A DNA stretch of 64,000 nucleotides from Amycolatopsis tucumanensis (GTDB lineage: Bacteria; Actinomycetota; Actinomycetes; Mycobacteriales; Pseudonocardiaceae), in NCBI RefSeq assembly GCF_021654135.1, contig NZ_JAKGSD010000032.1:1-64000 (forward strand). The letters are read 5' to 3'. Below are positions 16,476 through 24,414 of the stretch, piece after piece (within the stretch, counting starts at the first letter, position 1; each line of letters begins with the position of its first letter). A program made the position numbers and the translations under genes. The notes under the pieces were generated by a model. That model was not told the origin of the DNA. It saw only the letters and a program-made list of their open reading frames with translations, and did not search any database.

Positions 16476-17612
16476 GTGGAGAATTTTCGGATCGCTGTCG
16501 ACGACCGTGAACTGGCGGACCTGAGGGACCGCCTGGAGCGCACGCGCTGGCCGGACGCCGAGACGGTGGACGACTGGTCGCAGGGGGTGCCGCTGGAGTA
16601 CCTGCGGTCGCTGTGCGCGTACTGGGCGGACGGGTACGACTGGCGCGCGTTCGAGAAGCGGGTCAACGCGCTGCCGCAGTACCGGACGACGATCGACGGG
16701 GTGGGCATCCACTTCGCGCACGTGCGCTCGCCGCACCCCGGCGCGTTGCCGCTGGTGCTGACCAACGGGTGGCCGGGGTCGATCGTGGAGTACCTGGACG
16801 TGATCGGGCCGCTGACCGACCCGGTCGCCCACGGCGGGTCGGCCGCGGACGCGTTTGACGTGGTGCTGCCGACGCTGCCCGGCTACGGCTTCAGCGACAA
16901 GCCCGCGTCGCCGGGCTGGGGCGTGCAGCGGATCGCGGACGCGTGGGCCTCGCTGATGGCCTCGCTGGGGTATACGCGCTACGGGGCGCACGGCAGCGAC
17001 TGGGGCAACAGCATCACCACCGCGATGGGGCAGCAGCACCCGGACGTGCTGGCCGGGATCCACGTGCAGCCGCCGATCGCCGCACCCGACCCGGCGACGT
17101 TCTCCGACCTGTCGCCGCGGGAGCGGGAGGCGCTGGACGCGCTGGCCGAGGCGGAGTCGCGGGAGTCGGGCTACTCGGCGGAGCAGTCGACGAAGCCGCA
17201 GACCGTCGGGTACGGGTTGGTGGACTCGCCGGTGGCGTTGTGCGCGTGGATCGTGGAGAAGTACCACTCGTGGGTGGACACCGGAAGCATCCTGACGCGC
17301 GACCAGCTGCTCGACAACGTGAGCGTGTACTGGTTCACCCGCAGCGGCGCGTCGTCGGCGCGGTTGTACTGGGAGAGCTTCAAGCAGGTGTCCGAGTGGT
17401 TCAGCAAGTCCACTTCGGACACGGTCCCGGTGCCGACGGGGTGCTCGGTGTTCCCGCGCGAGGTGCCGCGCCCGTCGCGCCGCTGGGCCGCCCGCCGGTA
17501 CACCGACATCCGCTACTGGAACGAACCCGAGCGCGGCGGCCACTTCGCGGCGCTCGAAGAGCCGGAGGTGTGGGTGGAGGAGATCCGCAACTTCTTCCGC
17601 CTGGTGCGCTGA
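16476..17612 (+). CDS. Epoxide hydrolase (EHN-domain alpha/beta hydrolase)
   Basis: A 378-residue cytoplasmic hydrolase with the N-terminal EHN domain (about residues 1-110) that marks the microsomal-type epoxide hydrolase family. The oxyanion motif is NGWPGS, the nucleophile is Asp in HGSDWGN, and the base is His in GGHFAALEEP. These enzymes open epoxides to vicinal diols through an ester intermediate. Translation starts with GTG 16476. The gene directly follows the aldehyde oxidoreductase genes on the same strand, so a shared detoxification or xenobiotic degradation role is plausible. Substrate is unknown. Confidence 0.9.
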   Translation: MENFRIAVDDRELADLRDRLERTRWPDAETVDDWSQGVPLEYLRSLCAYWADGYDWRAFEKRVNALPQYRTTIDGVGIHFAHVRSPHPGALPLVLTNGWPGSIVEYLDVIGPLTDPVAHGGSAADAFDVVLPTLPGYGFSDKPASPGWGVQRIADAWASLMASLGYTRYGAHGSDWGNSITTAMGQQHPDVLAGIHVQPPIAAPDPATFSDLSPREREALDALAEAESRESGYSAEQSTKPQTVGYGLVDSPVALCAWIVEKYHSWVDTGSILTRDQLLDNVSVYWFTRSGASSARLYWESFKQVSEWFSKSTSDTVPVPTGCSVFPREVPRPSRRWAARRYTDIRYWNEPERGGHFAALEEPEVWVEEIRNFFRLVR

Positions 17613-17739
17613 TCGGCAGAGACCGCCACCAGGCGCCAAGCGGCGCGGCGATGCGCTGACGAGCCGCGTGTCGCTTGGCGGCATGCCCTCAGCCCGGGAG
17701 GCCTGCACCCCCGCTGGCCACGTTCACGGCGGCCCCGCC

Positions 17740-18290
17740 CCCGGCGATTGGCACCCGCTCCCGCCGGCGCGCGCCGCCGCGCCGACAGCCACCGGCAACC
17801 CCCCACCGGCGCGCACCCGGCCCAGCCCACCACGGCACCACCCCGGCAACCGCCCGCACCGGCGCACCCGGCCCAGCCCACCACGGCACCACCCCACAAC
17901 CGCCCTCGCCCGAGTGAAGCGCCACGCCCACCGGCCGCCCGCGAGCCCCACCCTCCCGGCACGGCAAAGGTCGCCACTCGGCCGAGCCCACGGCAGCACC
18001 GCCCCCGGCAAAACCCCCACAGGCGCACCCGGCCCTACCCACCGCGGCATCGCCCCGGCAACCGCCCCCACCGGCGCACCCGGCCCAACCCACCACGGCA
18101 CCACCCGACAACCGCCCCCACCGGAGTCGAGCGCCACGCCCACCGCCGCCCGCGAGCCACCCTCCCGGCACGGCAAAGGTCGCCACTCGGCCGAGTCCAC
18201 GGCAGCGCCACCCCCGGCAAACAGCAACCGCTCCCGCCGGCGCGCGCCGCCCAGCCACCGGCAAACCCCACCGGGCGCACACCCAGCCCT
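17740..18290. repeat. GC-rich imperfect tandem repeats in an 870-bp gene-free gap
   Basis: The gap 17613-18484 contains a roughly 209-bp unit present twice, measured on CGGCAAAGGTCGCCACTCGG at about 17963 and 18172. Inside each unit, a 40-base motif (CACCCGGCCCAGCCCACCACGG and variants) recurs. A shorter segment, CGCTCCCGCCGGCGCGCGCC, occurs near 17757 and 18230. All six frames are open for long stretches only because stops are rare at this GC content. Translations are low complexity (Pro/Thr/Arg or Gly/Val/Trp), so no gene is called. Confidence 0.75.
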
Positions 18291-18373
18291 CGAGCCACGA
18301 CAGAGTCACCCGTTGCCGTTGGCGGCGTCGCCACGTCGAGGGTTGGTCGCTGCTGGTGCGCGGGCGCGTCGGC

Positions 18374-18433
18374 GACCTGCGTGAACTCCGGGCGAGCCTG
18401 GACGAGCTGCCGGTCGGGGCGTCCCCGCGCTGA
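18374..18433 (+). pseudogene. Orphan copy of a HAD hydrolase 3' end
   Basis: These 60 bases encode 19 residues and a stop that match the last 19 residues of the HAD hydrolase at 20787-21449 with two substitutions: DLRELRASLDELPVGASPR here, DLRELRASLGELPFGASPR there. At least 28 bases are identical at the start. Upstream the similarity stops abruptly, so this is a displaced 3' fragment in opposite orientation, about 2.4 kb from the intact gene. It could instead be the leftover of a lost paralogue. Confidence 0.65.
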
Positions 18434-18443
18434 GGCGCCGAGA

Positions 18444-18470
18444 ACGCCCCCGGCGAGACTGCGAGGGCGT
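18444..18470 (-). terminator. Possible terminator of the histidyl-tRNA synthetase gene
   Basis: ACGCCC (18444-18449) pairs with GGGCGT (18465-18470) around a 15-base loop, 15 bp past the hisS stop. The stem is short and no T-tract follows. Confidence 0.25.
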
Positions 18471-18484
18471 ACTCCGGCGAGTCG

Positions 18485-19771
18485 TTATCGCTGCAGGTGC
18501 GCGGGCACCTCGTCGACCGGGACGCGGGTCTGCTCGCCCGACGTCATGTCCCGCACCGTCACCTCGCCGGCCTCCTGCTCGGCCGGGCCGTAGATCAGCA
18601 CCGTGCGGGCCCGCTGGTCGTTCGCCCACTTCAACTGGCGCGCCAGCTTGCCGGAGGTGCCCAGGTAGACGCCCGTGCGCAGGCCCTGCGCGCGCAGCCG
18701 GTTCGCCAGCCGCAGCACCTCGTCCTCGGCGCCGAGCACGGTGAGCGCCACGTCCAGGCCACCGGCCTCGGCGTCGGCCGCGGCCTGCCCGGCGAGGATC
18801 CGCTCCAGGCCGATCGACCCGCCGCACGCGGGCATGTCCGGGCCGCCGAGCTTCGCGACCAGCCCGTCGTAGCGGCCGCCGGACGAGATCGACCCCGGGT
18901 AGCCGGCGGCGGTGACCTCGAAGATCGGGCCGGTGTAGTAGTCCAGGCCGCGCACCATCCGCGGCGTGAACACGACCCGCCCGGACGGCAGCCCGGCGGT
19001 CAGCTCCACGAGCTTGTCGACCTCGGCGAGGCCGGCGCGGCCTCGCTCGGTGGTGTCGAGCTGCTTGCGGATGCGGTCGGTGTCGGTGGCGACGACGTCC
19101 CCGACCAGGCTCTCCGCGGTCTGGGTGTCCAGGCCGCGGTCGGCCAGCTCGGCGATCACCGCGTCCGGGGTGGCCTTGTCCAGCTTGTCGAGGCTGCCGA
19201 GCACCTTCGCGCCCGCCTCCTCGGGGATGCCGTAGGCCTCCAGCAGGCCGTGCAGCGCCTGGCGGCTGTTGACCAGGAAGCGGAAGTCCTCGACGCCCAG
19301 CGCGGTCAGCGCGTCGTTGATCGCCCACAGCGTCTCGGCGTCGGCGAGCGGCGACGACGAGCCGACGGTGTCGAGGTCGCACTGGACGAACTCGCGGAAC
19401 CGGCCCTGCGCGGGGCGGTCGGCGCGCCACACCGGGCCGATGGCGTAGCGCTTGTAGGGCGAGGGCAGTTTGCTGCCGTAGGTGCCGATCACGCGGGCGA
19501 GCGGCACGGTGTGGTCGTAGCGCAGCGCCAGGTCGGCCTCGCCGCTGGCCTCGTGCACCCCGCGCTTGAGGATCTTGAAGATCAGGGCGGACGCGTCGTC
19601 GCCGAGCTTGCCCGCGAACACCTCGAGGCGTTCGAAGGCCGGGGTCTCCAGGGGGTCGAAGCCGTAGCGCTCGAAGACCGCGCTGACGGTGTCGAACGCG
19701 GCCTTCCGGCGACGCACGTCGTCGGCCAGGAAGTCGCGGGTACCTGAAGGTGGCTCGGCGGCCTTCGCCAT
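18485..19771 (-). CDS. hisS: Histidyl-tRNA synthetase, divergent (eukaryote/Bacteroidetes-like) type
   Basis: The 428-residue class II synthetase charges tRNA-His. Histidine-specific signatures are ALRYDHTVPLAR, FREFVQCDLDTVG (motif 2), MVRGLDYYTGPIFEV and GGSIGLERIL (motif 3). The C-terminal anticodon-binding domain follows (from about residue 335). The N-terminus PPSGTRDFLADDV and the YKRYAIGPVWRADRPAQGR block look more like eukaryotic and Bacteroidetes-type enzymes than the usual actinobacterial HisRS. This may therefore be a second or replacing copy; the window cannot show whether another exists. A 14-bp hairpin lies in the leader (19852-19893). It is divergent from the hypothetical gene at 20072. 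Confidence 0.92.
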   Translation of the reverse strand: MAKAAEPPSGTRDFLADDVRRRKAAFDTVSAVFERYGFDPLETPAFERLEVFAGKLGDDASALIFKILKRGVHEASGEADLALRYDHTVPLARVIGTYGSKLPSPYKRYAIGPVWRADRPAQGRFREFVQCDLDTVGSSSPLADAETLWAINDALTALGVEDFRFLVNSRQALHGLLEAYGIPEEAGAKVLGSLDKLDKATPDAVIAELADRGLDTQTAESLVGDVVATDTDRIRKQLDTTERGRAGLAEVDKLVELTAGLPSGRVVFTPRMVRGLDYYTGPIFEVTAAGYPGSISSGGRYDGLVAKLGGPDMPACGGSIGLERILAGQAAADAEAGGLDVALTVLGAEDEVLRLANRLRAQGLRTGVYLGTSGKLARQLKWANDQRARTVLIYGPAEQEAGEVTVRDMTSGEQTRVPVDEVPAHLQR

Positions 19772-19851
19772 GAATCGGTCCTTTGCTGGTCGGGTGCGCC
19801 TGCCATTGTCCCGCGCCGGTGCGGGCGGGTGTGCACTACCCCTGGACAGAC

Positions 19852-19893
19852 GGAAGCCCCGGCCCGCCGAGGGGGAGGTGGGCCGAGGCTTCC
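19852..19893 (-). promoter_or_regulatory. Leader stem-loop upstream of hisS
   Basis: The arms 19852-19865 and 19880-19893 are 14 nt each with a 14-nt loop. In the minus-strand RNA all 14 positions pair, one as G-U; in the plus-strand RNA that position is a C-A mismatch. This favours function in the hisS transcript. The stem is about 80 nt upstream of the start and has no U-tract, so an mRNA leader structure is more likely than a terminator. The rest of 19772-20071 holds no gene. Confidence 0.5.
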
Positions 19894-20071
19894 TGCTCCA
19901 TCCGACGGCACCCCTGCGCGTCCACCGGATTTGCGACTCCGGCGCCTGACTACCCCGGCCGCCGGGCGGTAAACCACGGATGCGGAAAAAAATCTCCGCG
20001 GGGTGCGGGCGCGGTCTGGGATGATCGGGTTCCATGACGCCGACCCTGGTGCTGTGCGCGGCAGCGTGCGG

Positions 20072-20692
20072 ATGTCGAACGGTTCCCCGGTGCCATCGCG
20101 GAGCGAGGCGGTGACCGGCCGCCGGGTCGACGTGTCGCGGCTGCCCCGGGAGGTCGCGGAGCTCATCGACGCCCTGCCGCCCGGTGAGGACCTCGTGGTC
20201 ACGCGGGACGGCGAGGTCATCGCGACGATCTCCAGCACGGGCGGCGCGCCCCGGGCGGCAGGGCCGGAGATCGCCGACGACGTCACGGTGGTCGCCACGG
20301 CGATGCGGTTGTCGGAATCGGCGCGGGGGAAGCTGTCGGCCGAGCTCGGCACCGACTACATCGTGATCGACATGCACGCGGCGCCGGCCACGGCGGACGT
20401 GCTGCTGGTGCCGCCGGTGAGCCCGCAGCTGATCGGCAACCTCCGCCGGTCGTTCCCGAAGGCGCGGGTGGTGGTGGCCGAGATCGACGACGCGGAGCTC
20501 GGCGTCAGCTACCACGGCCCGGTCCGGCGCTTGCTCGACGCCGGCGCCACGACCTACCTGCCCTCGACGACCATCCCGCACCTGGCGAAGCAGCTCGACC
20601 GGACGGTCACCCACGAACGGCAGCTCACGGGCGGCGCCCCGGCACGACGGGAGATCGACGCCTCCCCGCGGCCACCGCACGATGCGGAATGA
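20072..20692 (+). CDS. Hypothetical protein with an antitoxin-like (Phd-type) N-terminal segment
   Basis: A 206-residue protein of unknown function. Residues about 12-50 (VDVSRLPREVAELIDALPPG then EDLVVTRDGEVIATIS) resemble the start of Phd/YefM-type antitoxins, which bind DNA. The remainder has alternating beta/alpha character with VVVAEIDDAELGV and GATTYLPSTTIPHLAKQLDR. No toxin gene is adjacent, and the C-terminal part is much longer than an antitoxin tail. Start is uncertain: in-frame starts exist at 20003 and 20021, and a GTG at 20111. It is divergent from hisS and convergent with the HAD gene. Confidence 0.6.
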   Translation: MSNGSPVPSRSEAVTGRRVDVSRLPREVAELIDALPPGEDLVVTRDGEVIATISSTGGAPRAAGPEIADDVTVVATAMRLSESARGKLSAELGTDYIVIDMHAAPATADVLLVPPVSPQLIGNLRRSFPKARVVVAEIDDAELGVSYHGPVRRLLDAGATTYLPSTTIPHLAKQLDRTVTHERQLTGGAPARREIDASPRPPHDAE

Positions 20693-20786
20693 CCCGGCCA
20701 GGACAACTGGGCCACGACGGCTGAGGGCACGCGGGGTCGCGGTGCCTGGTCAGCGGCGCCGCACTCGGGCCAGCAGCAACCAAGCC

Positions 20787-21449
20787 TCAACGCGGCGACG
20801 CCCCGAACGGCAACTCACCCAGGCTCGCCCGGAGTTCACGCAGGTCGGTGAACGTCCGGGCGGCGCCGGCGTCGGTGAGCTCCGCCGCGGAGAACCCGCC
20901 GGTGAGCAGCCCGACGGACGGCAGGCCGATGCGCCGGGCGGCGACGCAGTCCCACACCGAGTCGCCGATCACCACGGCCTCCTCGCCCCGCACCTTCTCC
21001 AGCGCGACCTCCAGCAGGTCCGGCTCCGGTTTGGTGGCCTCGACGTCCTTCGAGCTGGTCCAGTCGGCCGCCAGCTCGCGGCCGTCGATCAGGTCGAGGT
21101 AGTGGTCGACGTGGTCGGGCTTGCCGGAGCTGGCCAGCACCACGCGGTAGCCGGCGTCGTCGGCGGCCTGGAGCAGCTCGTGGGCGCCGTCGAGCGCGCA
21201 CACCTCCGGCAGCATCCCGTCGACCAGTTCCTTCCACTTGGCCCGGACGTCGTCGCCGCAGGCGTCCTCGACCTCCTGCCCGGCGACCTCGGGCACCAGC
21301 TGGTCGCCGCCCATGCCGATGGCGCGGTGCAGGCGCCACACGGGCACCGTCACGCCGTGGCCGCGGAAGGCGCGGAACCACGCGAGCGCGTGGTGGTAGT
21401 TGGTGTCCACCAGCGTGCCGTCCACATCGAGCACGAGAACCTTGGCCAT
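20787..21449 (-). CDS. HAD-superfamily hydrolase (phosphatase, subfamily IA)
   Basis: The 220-residue protein has all four HAD motifs: nucleophile DVDGTLVDTNY (residues 8-18), Ser/Thr in LASSGKPDHV, Lys in ATKPEPDLLEVAL, and the acidic pair in VVIGDSVWDC. A helical cap lies between motifs I and II. Such enzymes dephosphorylate small metabolites such as phosphoglycolate or sugar phosphates; the substrate cannot be read from the sequence. Start at 21449 puts the nucleophile motif at the N-terminus. It follows a membrane-protein gene on the same strand by 38 bp. Its final 19 codons are duplicated at 18374-18433. Confidence 0.88.
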   Translation of the reverse strand: MAKVLVLDVDGTLVDTNYHHALAWFRAFRGHGVTVPVWRLHRAIGMGGDQLVPEVAGQEVEDACGDDVRAKWKELVDGMLPEVCALDGAHELLQAADDAGYRVVLASSGKPDHVDHYLDLIDGRELAADWTSSKDVEATKPEPDLLEVALEKVRGEEAVVIGDSVWDCVAARRIGLPSVGLLTGGFSAAELTDAGAARTFTDLRELRASLGELPFGASPR

Positions 21450-21487
21450 GCCCGGCAGATTGCCCACCGCGCCCGGCCCGGAAACGC

Positions 21488-22165
21488 TCACCCGAGCGTG
21501 CTGACGTAGGCGAGCAGCCCCACCACCGGCACCGCGACGGCCACCAGCCGGAAGTCCGGCCGCGGCGCGACGCGGATCAGGCGCACCCCCTCGGGCACGA
21601 GCGCCACGGCCACGCCCGCCACCGCCACGAGGGACAGCACGGTCGTCCCCTTGAGCACGCCGAGCGGCAGGGCCGCCATCGCCGCCAGCCCCACCGCCTG
21701 GACCGCGTGCAGCACACGCGCCCGCCAGGCGGCGAACGCGAGCACCGGCCAGCCGAGCAGGATCGTGAACGACAGGTAGCTGAACAGGTGCGGATCGCCG
21801 TAGGCGTCGCCGACGAACGCGGTGGCGAACCCGGCCCCGCGGTGGCGGGCCAGCGCGAGGGCGGCCTGGTCGAACCCGGCGTGGAAGACCCGCGCGAACA
21901 GCCCGGTCACGACGAGAACCGCGCCCCAGAAACCCCACCGGAACCTGATCCGCGCGGCGAGCGCGAGCACCGCCGCGCACAACAGGAGCGTCCCGGCGAG
22001 CACGCAGGTGTAGGCGGCGCTCATCCGGCCGGGGTGGTCGGCGGCCGCGGTGAGCTGGTGCGGGAAGAAGAAGGGGACCGGGAGGCGCAACAACATCCCG
22101 GTGAGCAACAGCAGCGGTGCGGCGATCATCGCCAGGCCGGCGATCCAGCGCGGTTCACGAGTCAT
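21488..22165 (-). CDS. Hypothetical multi-pass membrane protein
   Basis: A 225-residue protein with about seven hydrophobic segments, for example IAGLAMIAAPLLLLTGMLL, LAGTLLLCAAVLALA and LVVTGLFARVF. A conserved-looking loop holds DQAALALARHRG and DAYGDPHLFSYLSF. I do not recognise a characterised family. It is divergent from the two-component system, whose kinase begins 133 bp away, and that pair may control it. The ATG at 22165 precedes the first helix by six residues. Confidence 0.7.
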   Translation of the reverse strand: MTREPRWIAGLAMIAAPLLLLTGMLLRLPVPFFFPHQLTAAADHPGRMSAAYTCVLAGTLLLCAAVLALAARIRFRWGFWGAVLVVTGLFARVFHAGFDQAALALARHRGAGFATAFVGDAYGDPHLFSYLSFTILLGWPVLAFAAWRARVLHAVQAVGLAAMAALPLGVLKGTTVLSLVAVAGVAVALVPEGVRLIRVAPRPDFRLVAVAVPVVGLLAYVSTLG

Positions 22166-22297
22166 GCGGCCGAACCTGCCAGTGCCCGGACCGCGGCGGA
22201 TCGGACCGCGGCGGACACTCCGGCCGCGGACATCAGACCCTGGTATGACCGCCGTGGACGGACGCGGCGGGCGCGGTACCCGGATATCGTGCGACGA

Positions 22298-23371
22298 ATG
22301 GGCCCCTCGCCATGGCGTTCGCGCGCCGCCGCCGTGCTGCCGGCCGTGCTCCTGATCGCGGTGGACGTCGCCGTCGGCGGGAACCTCCTGCGCGACGACA
22401 CCGGCTGGCGGCTGGGCGGCTCGGTGGCCGTGGCGGTCGTGATCGGGCTGGCCGTGCTGGTCCGGCGGCGGTGGCCGGTCCCGGTGCTGGTGTTCGTGCT
22501 GGCCGTGTCGGTGGCGGCCGCGTTCCTCGGCGTGCTCTGGGATCCCTTCGCGGGCGCCGCGCTGGTGCTGCACGTCGTCGCGCTCGGCCGGGACCCGCTG
22601 CTGCCCCTGCTGGGCGCGTGCGCCGTCGCCGCGGTCGCCGGCTTCGCCGCCTGGTGGTATGTCCTCGGGGTGCCGCTGCTGGTCGCGGCGTGGGCGGCCG
22701 GGCGGGCGGCGCACGCGCACCGGACCCAGGCCGAGCGGCTGGAACTGCAGCGGCAGCACCAGATCCGCACCGACGAGCGCCTGCGCATCGCCAGGGAGCT
22801 GCACGACGTCGTCACCCACGGCATGGGCCTGATCGCGGTGAAGGCGGGCGTGGCCAACCACGTGGCTGAGTCCCGGCCGGACGAAGCCCGCGAAGCGCTC
22901 CGGATCATCGAGGAGACCAGCCGCGAAGCGCTCGGTGAGATGCGGCGGTTGCTCAGCGCGCTGCGGGACGACACCGAGCCGCCGGGCGAGCTCGCCGATC
23001 TGCCGCGGCTGGCCGAACGGGCGGCGCCCGCGGGGGTCGCGGTGGAGCTGGACGTCGACGCGCCGGACCTGCCGCGGCCGGTGGAGCTGGCGGCGTTCCG
23101 GATCGTGCAGGAGGCGGTCACGAACGTGGTGAAGCACGCCGCACCCGCGCGGTGCCGGGTGGTCGTGCGGGCGCACGCCGGCGAGGTGCGGATCGAGGTC
23201 ACCGACGACGGCGCCCGGCAACGCGGACCGGTGCGGCCGGGCCACGGCATCGTGGGCATGTCCGAGCGCGCCGCGCTGTACGGCGGCGAGGTGACCGCGG
23301 AACCGTTGCCGGGCGGCGGTTTCCGCGTCGCGGCGTGGCTGCGCGCGTCGGCGGAGGTGCCCGTTGCCTGA
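22298..23371 (+). CDS. Sensor histidine kinase (NarL/LuxR-partner, HisKA_3 type)
   Basis: The 357-residue kinase has four or five N-terminal membrane helices (residues 8-140), a DHp domain with phosphoacceptor His in RIARELHDVVTHGMG, and a HATPase domain. N box is EAVTNVVKHA, and G boxes are VTDDGA and GHGIVGMSERAALYGG. There is no large extracellular domain, so the signal is probably sensed in the membrane or at its surface. The response-regulator gene overlaps its 3' end by eight bases, making a standard cognate pair. Confidence 0.9.
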   Translation: MGPSPWRSRAAAVLPAVLLIAVDVAVGGNLLRDDTGWRLGGSVAVAVVIGLAVLVRRRWPVPVLVFVLAVSVAAAFLGVLWDPFAGAALVLHVVALGRDPLLPLLGACAVAAVAGFAAWWYVLGVPLLVAAWAAGRAAHAHRTQAERLELQRQHQIRTDERLRIARELHDVVTHGMGLIAVKAGVANHVAESRPDEAREALRIIEETSREALGEMRRLLSALRDDTEPPGELADLPRLAERAAPAGVAVELDVDAPDLPRPVELAAFRIVQEAVTNVVKHAAPARCRVVVRAHAGEVRIEVTDDGARQRGPVRPGHGIVGMSERAALYGGEVTAEPLPGGGFRVAAWLRASAEVPVA

Positions 23372-24050
23372 GCCGCTGCGGGTGGTGATCGCCGACGACC
23401 AGGCGCTGCTGCGCGGCAGTTTCCGGTTGCTGGTGGACAGCGAACCGGACATGGCGGTGGTCGGCGAGGCGGCGACCGGCGCGGAGGCGGTCGAGGTCGT
23501 GCAGGCGGCGCGGCCGGACGTGGTGCTGATGGACGTGCGGATGCCGGGCATGGACGGCATCGCGGCCACGCGGCTGCTCACCGAGCGGGTGCCGTCCGCG
23601 CGGGTCCTGATCCTCACGATGTTCGACCTGGACTCGCACGTCTTCGACGCGCTGCGCGCGGGCGCGGCCGGATTCCTGCTGAAGGACACCCGGCCCGCGG
23701 ACCTGTGCGCCGCCATCCGCGTGGTCGCGTCCGGTGAAGCGCTGCTGGCGCCCGCCGTCACGCGACGGCTGATCGCCGAGTTCGCCCGGACCACCGCGCC
23801 CCGCCCGGCCCTGAGCCGCGACCTCGACGTCCTCACACCGCGGGAGACCGAGGTGCTGACGCTGATCGCGCACGGGTTGTCGAACACCGAACTCGCCGAG
23901 CGCCTGCACCTCTCCCTGGCGACGGTGAAGACCTACATCGGGCGGCTGCTGGCGAAACTGCACGCCAGGGACCGGGCGCAACTGGTGGTCATCGCCTACG
24001 AAACCGGGCTCGTCACCGCGTCAGGAGCGCGGTCAGCGGAACCGCGGTGA
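23364..24050 (+). CDS. LuxR/NarL-family response regulator
   Basis: A 228-residue regulator. The receiver has acidic pocket ADD (residues 10-12), phosphoacceptor D57 in VVLMDVRMPGMDG, and Lys in FLLKDTRP. The C-terminal LuxR HTH spans about residues 150-210 (LTPRETEVLTLIAHGLSN, then LSLATVKTYIGRLLAKL). It begins with TTG at 23364 inside the kinase gene. Its last 38 bp overlap the convergent gene at 24013. Targets are unknown; the divergent membrane protein at 21488 is the nearest candidate. Confidence 0.9.
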   Translation: MPEPLRVVIADDQALLRGSFRLLVDSEPDMAVVGEAATGAEAVEVVQAARPDVVLMDVRMPGMDGIAATRLLTERVPSARVLILTMFDLDSHVFDALRAGAAGFLLKDTRPADLCAAIRVVASGEALLAPAVTRRLIAEFARTTAPRPALSRDLDVLTPRETEVLTLIAHGLSNTELAERLHLSLATVKTYIGRLLAKLHARDRAQLVVIAYETGLVTASGARSAEPR

Positions 24051-24414
24051 GCCACGCCCAGCCGCCGAGGCCGACCACGTGCGCGGCCCGCCAGGCGAGC
24101 GGCGCGGCCCGCACCACGCGGCCCACCAGCAGCAGCTCGCACAGCCACCGCGCGCCCCAGAACACCGTCTGCGCCGCCAGCACGGTCGTGGCCAGCGCGC
24201 CCGGCGCGAGCAGCTCGTCGACCGGCCACAGCAGCGCGCCGAGGACCACGCAGGTCAGCCCGATGAACCCGGTGTGCAAGCCGACGACGAGCCGGGACAG
24301 GGGGCTTACCGCGACGAGACCGGCGGGCCACCCGAGCAGCCGCGGCAGCACGAGGTGCGCGAGCCCCAGCACGATCGCGACCACACCGGCCACACGCATC
24401 TGCAGTTCCAGCAT
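24013..24414 (-). CDS. Small hypothetical membrane protein, last gene of a five-gene overlapping operon
   Basis: A 133-residue protein with four predicted helices (VAGVVAIVLGLAHLVLP, then segments near residues 45, 75 and 110). A conserved-looking motif, HTGFIGLTCVVLGALLWP, lies between helices. The fold resembles small DoxX/DUF4345-type proteins, but I assign no family. Its ATG overlaps the stop of the methyltransferase gene by one base. Its 3' end overlaps the convergent response-regulator gene by 38 bp. Confidence 0.7.
   Translation of the reverse strand: MLELQMRVAGVVAIVLGLAHLVLPRLLGWPAGLVAVSPLSRLVVGLHTGFIGLTCVVLGALLWPVDELLAPGALATTVLAAQTVFWGARWLCELLLVGRVVRAAPLAWRAAHVVGLGGWAWLTAVPLTALLTR

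Noticed and set aside
14106..17708. 1,200-codon open frame opposite the molybdenum hydroxylase and epoxide hydrolase genes
   Set aside because: It is antisense to three well-defined genes, rich in Arg/His/Pro, with no motifs.
17668..18384. Several long open frames in the 17.6-18.5 kb gap
   Set aside because: They are translations of tandem repeats in all frames and lack ribosome sites or family features.
19772..20071. T-box or tRNA-like element upstream of hisS
   Set aside because: No T-box consensus, specifier loop or tRNA cloverleaf could be recognised; only the stem at 19852-19893 is supported.
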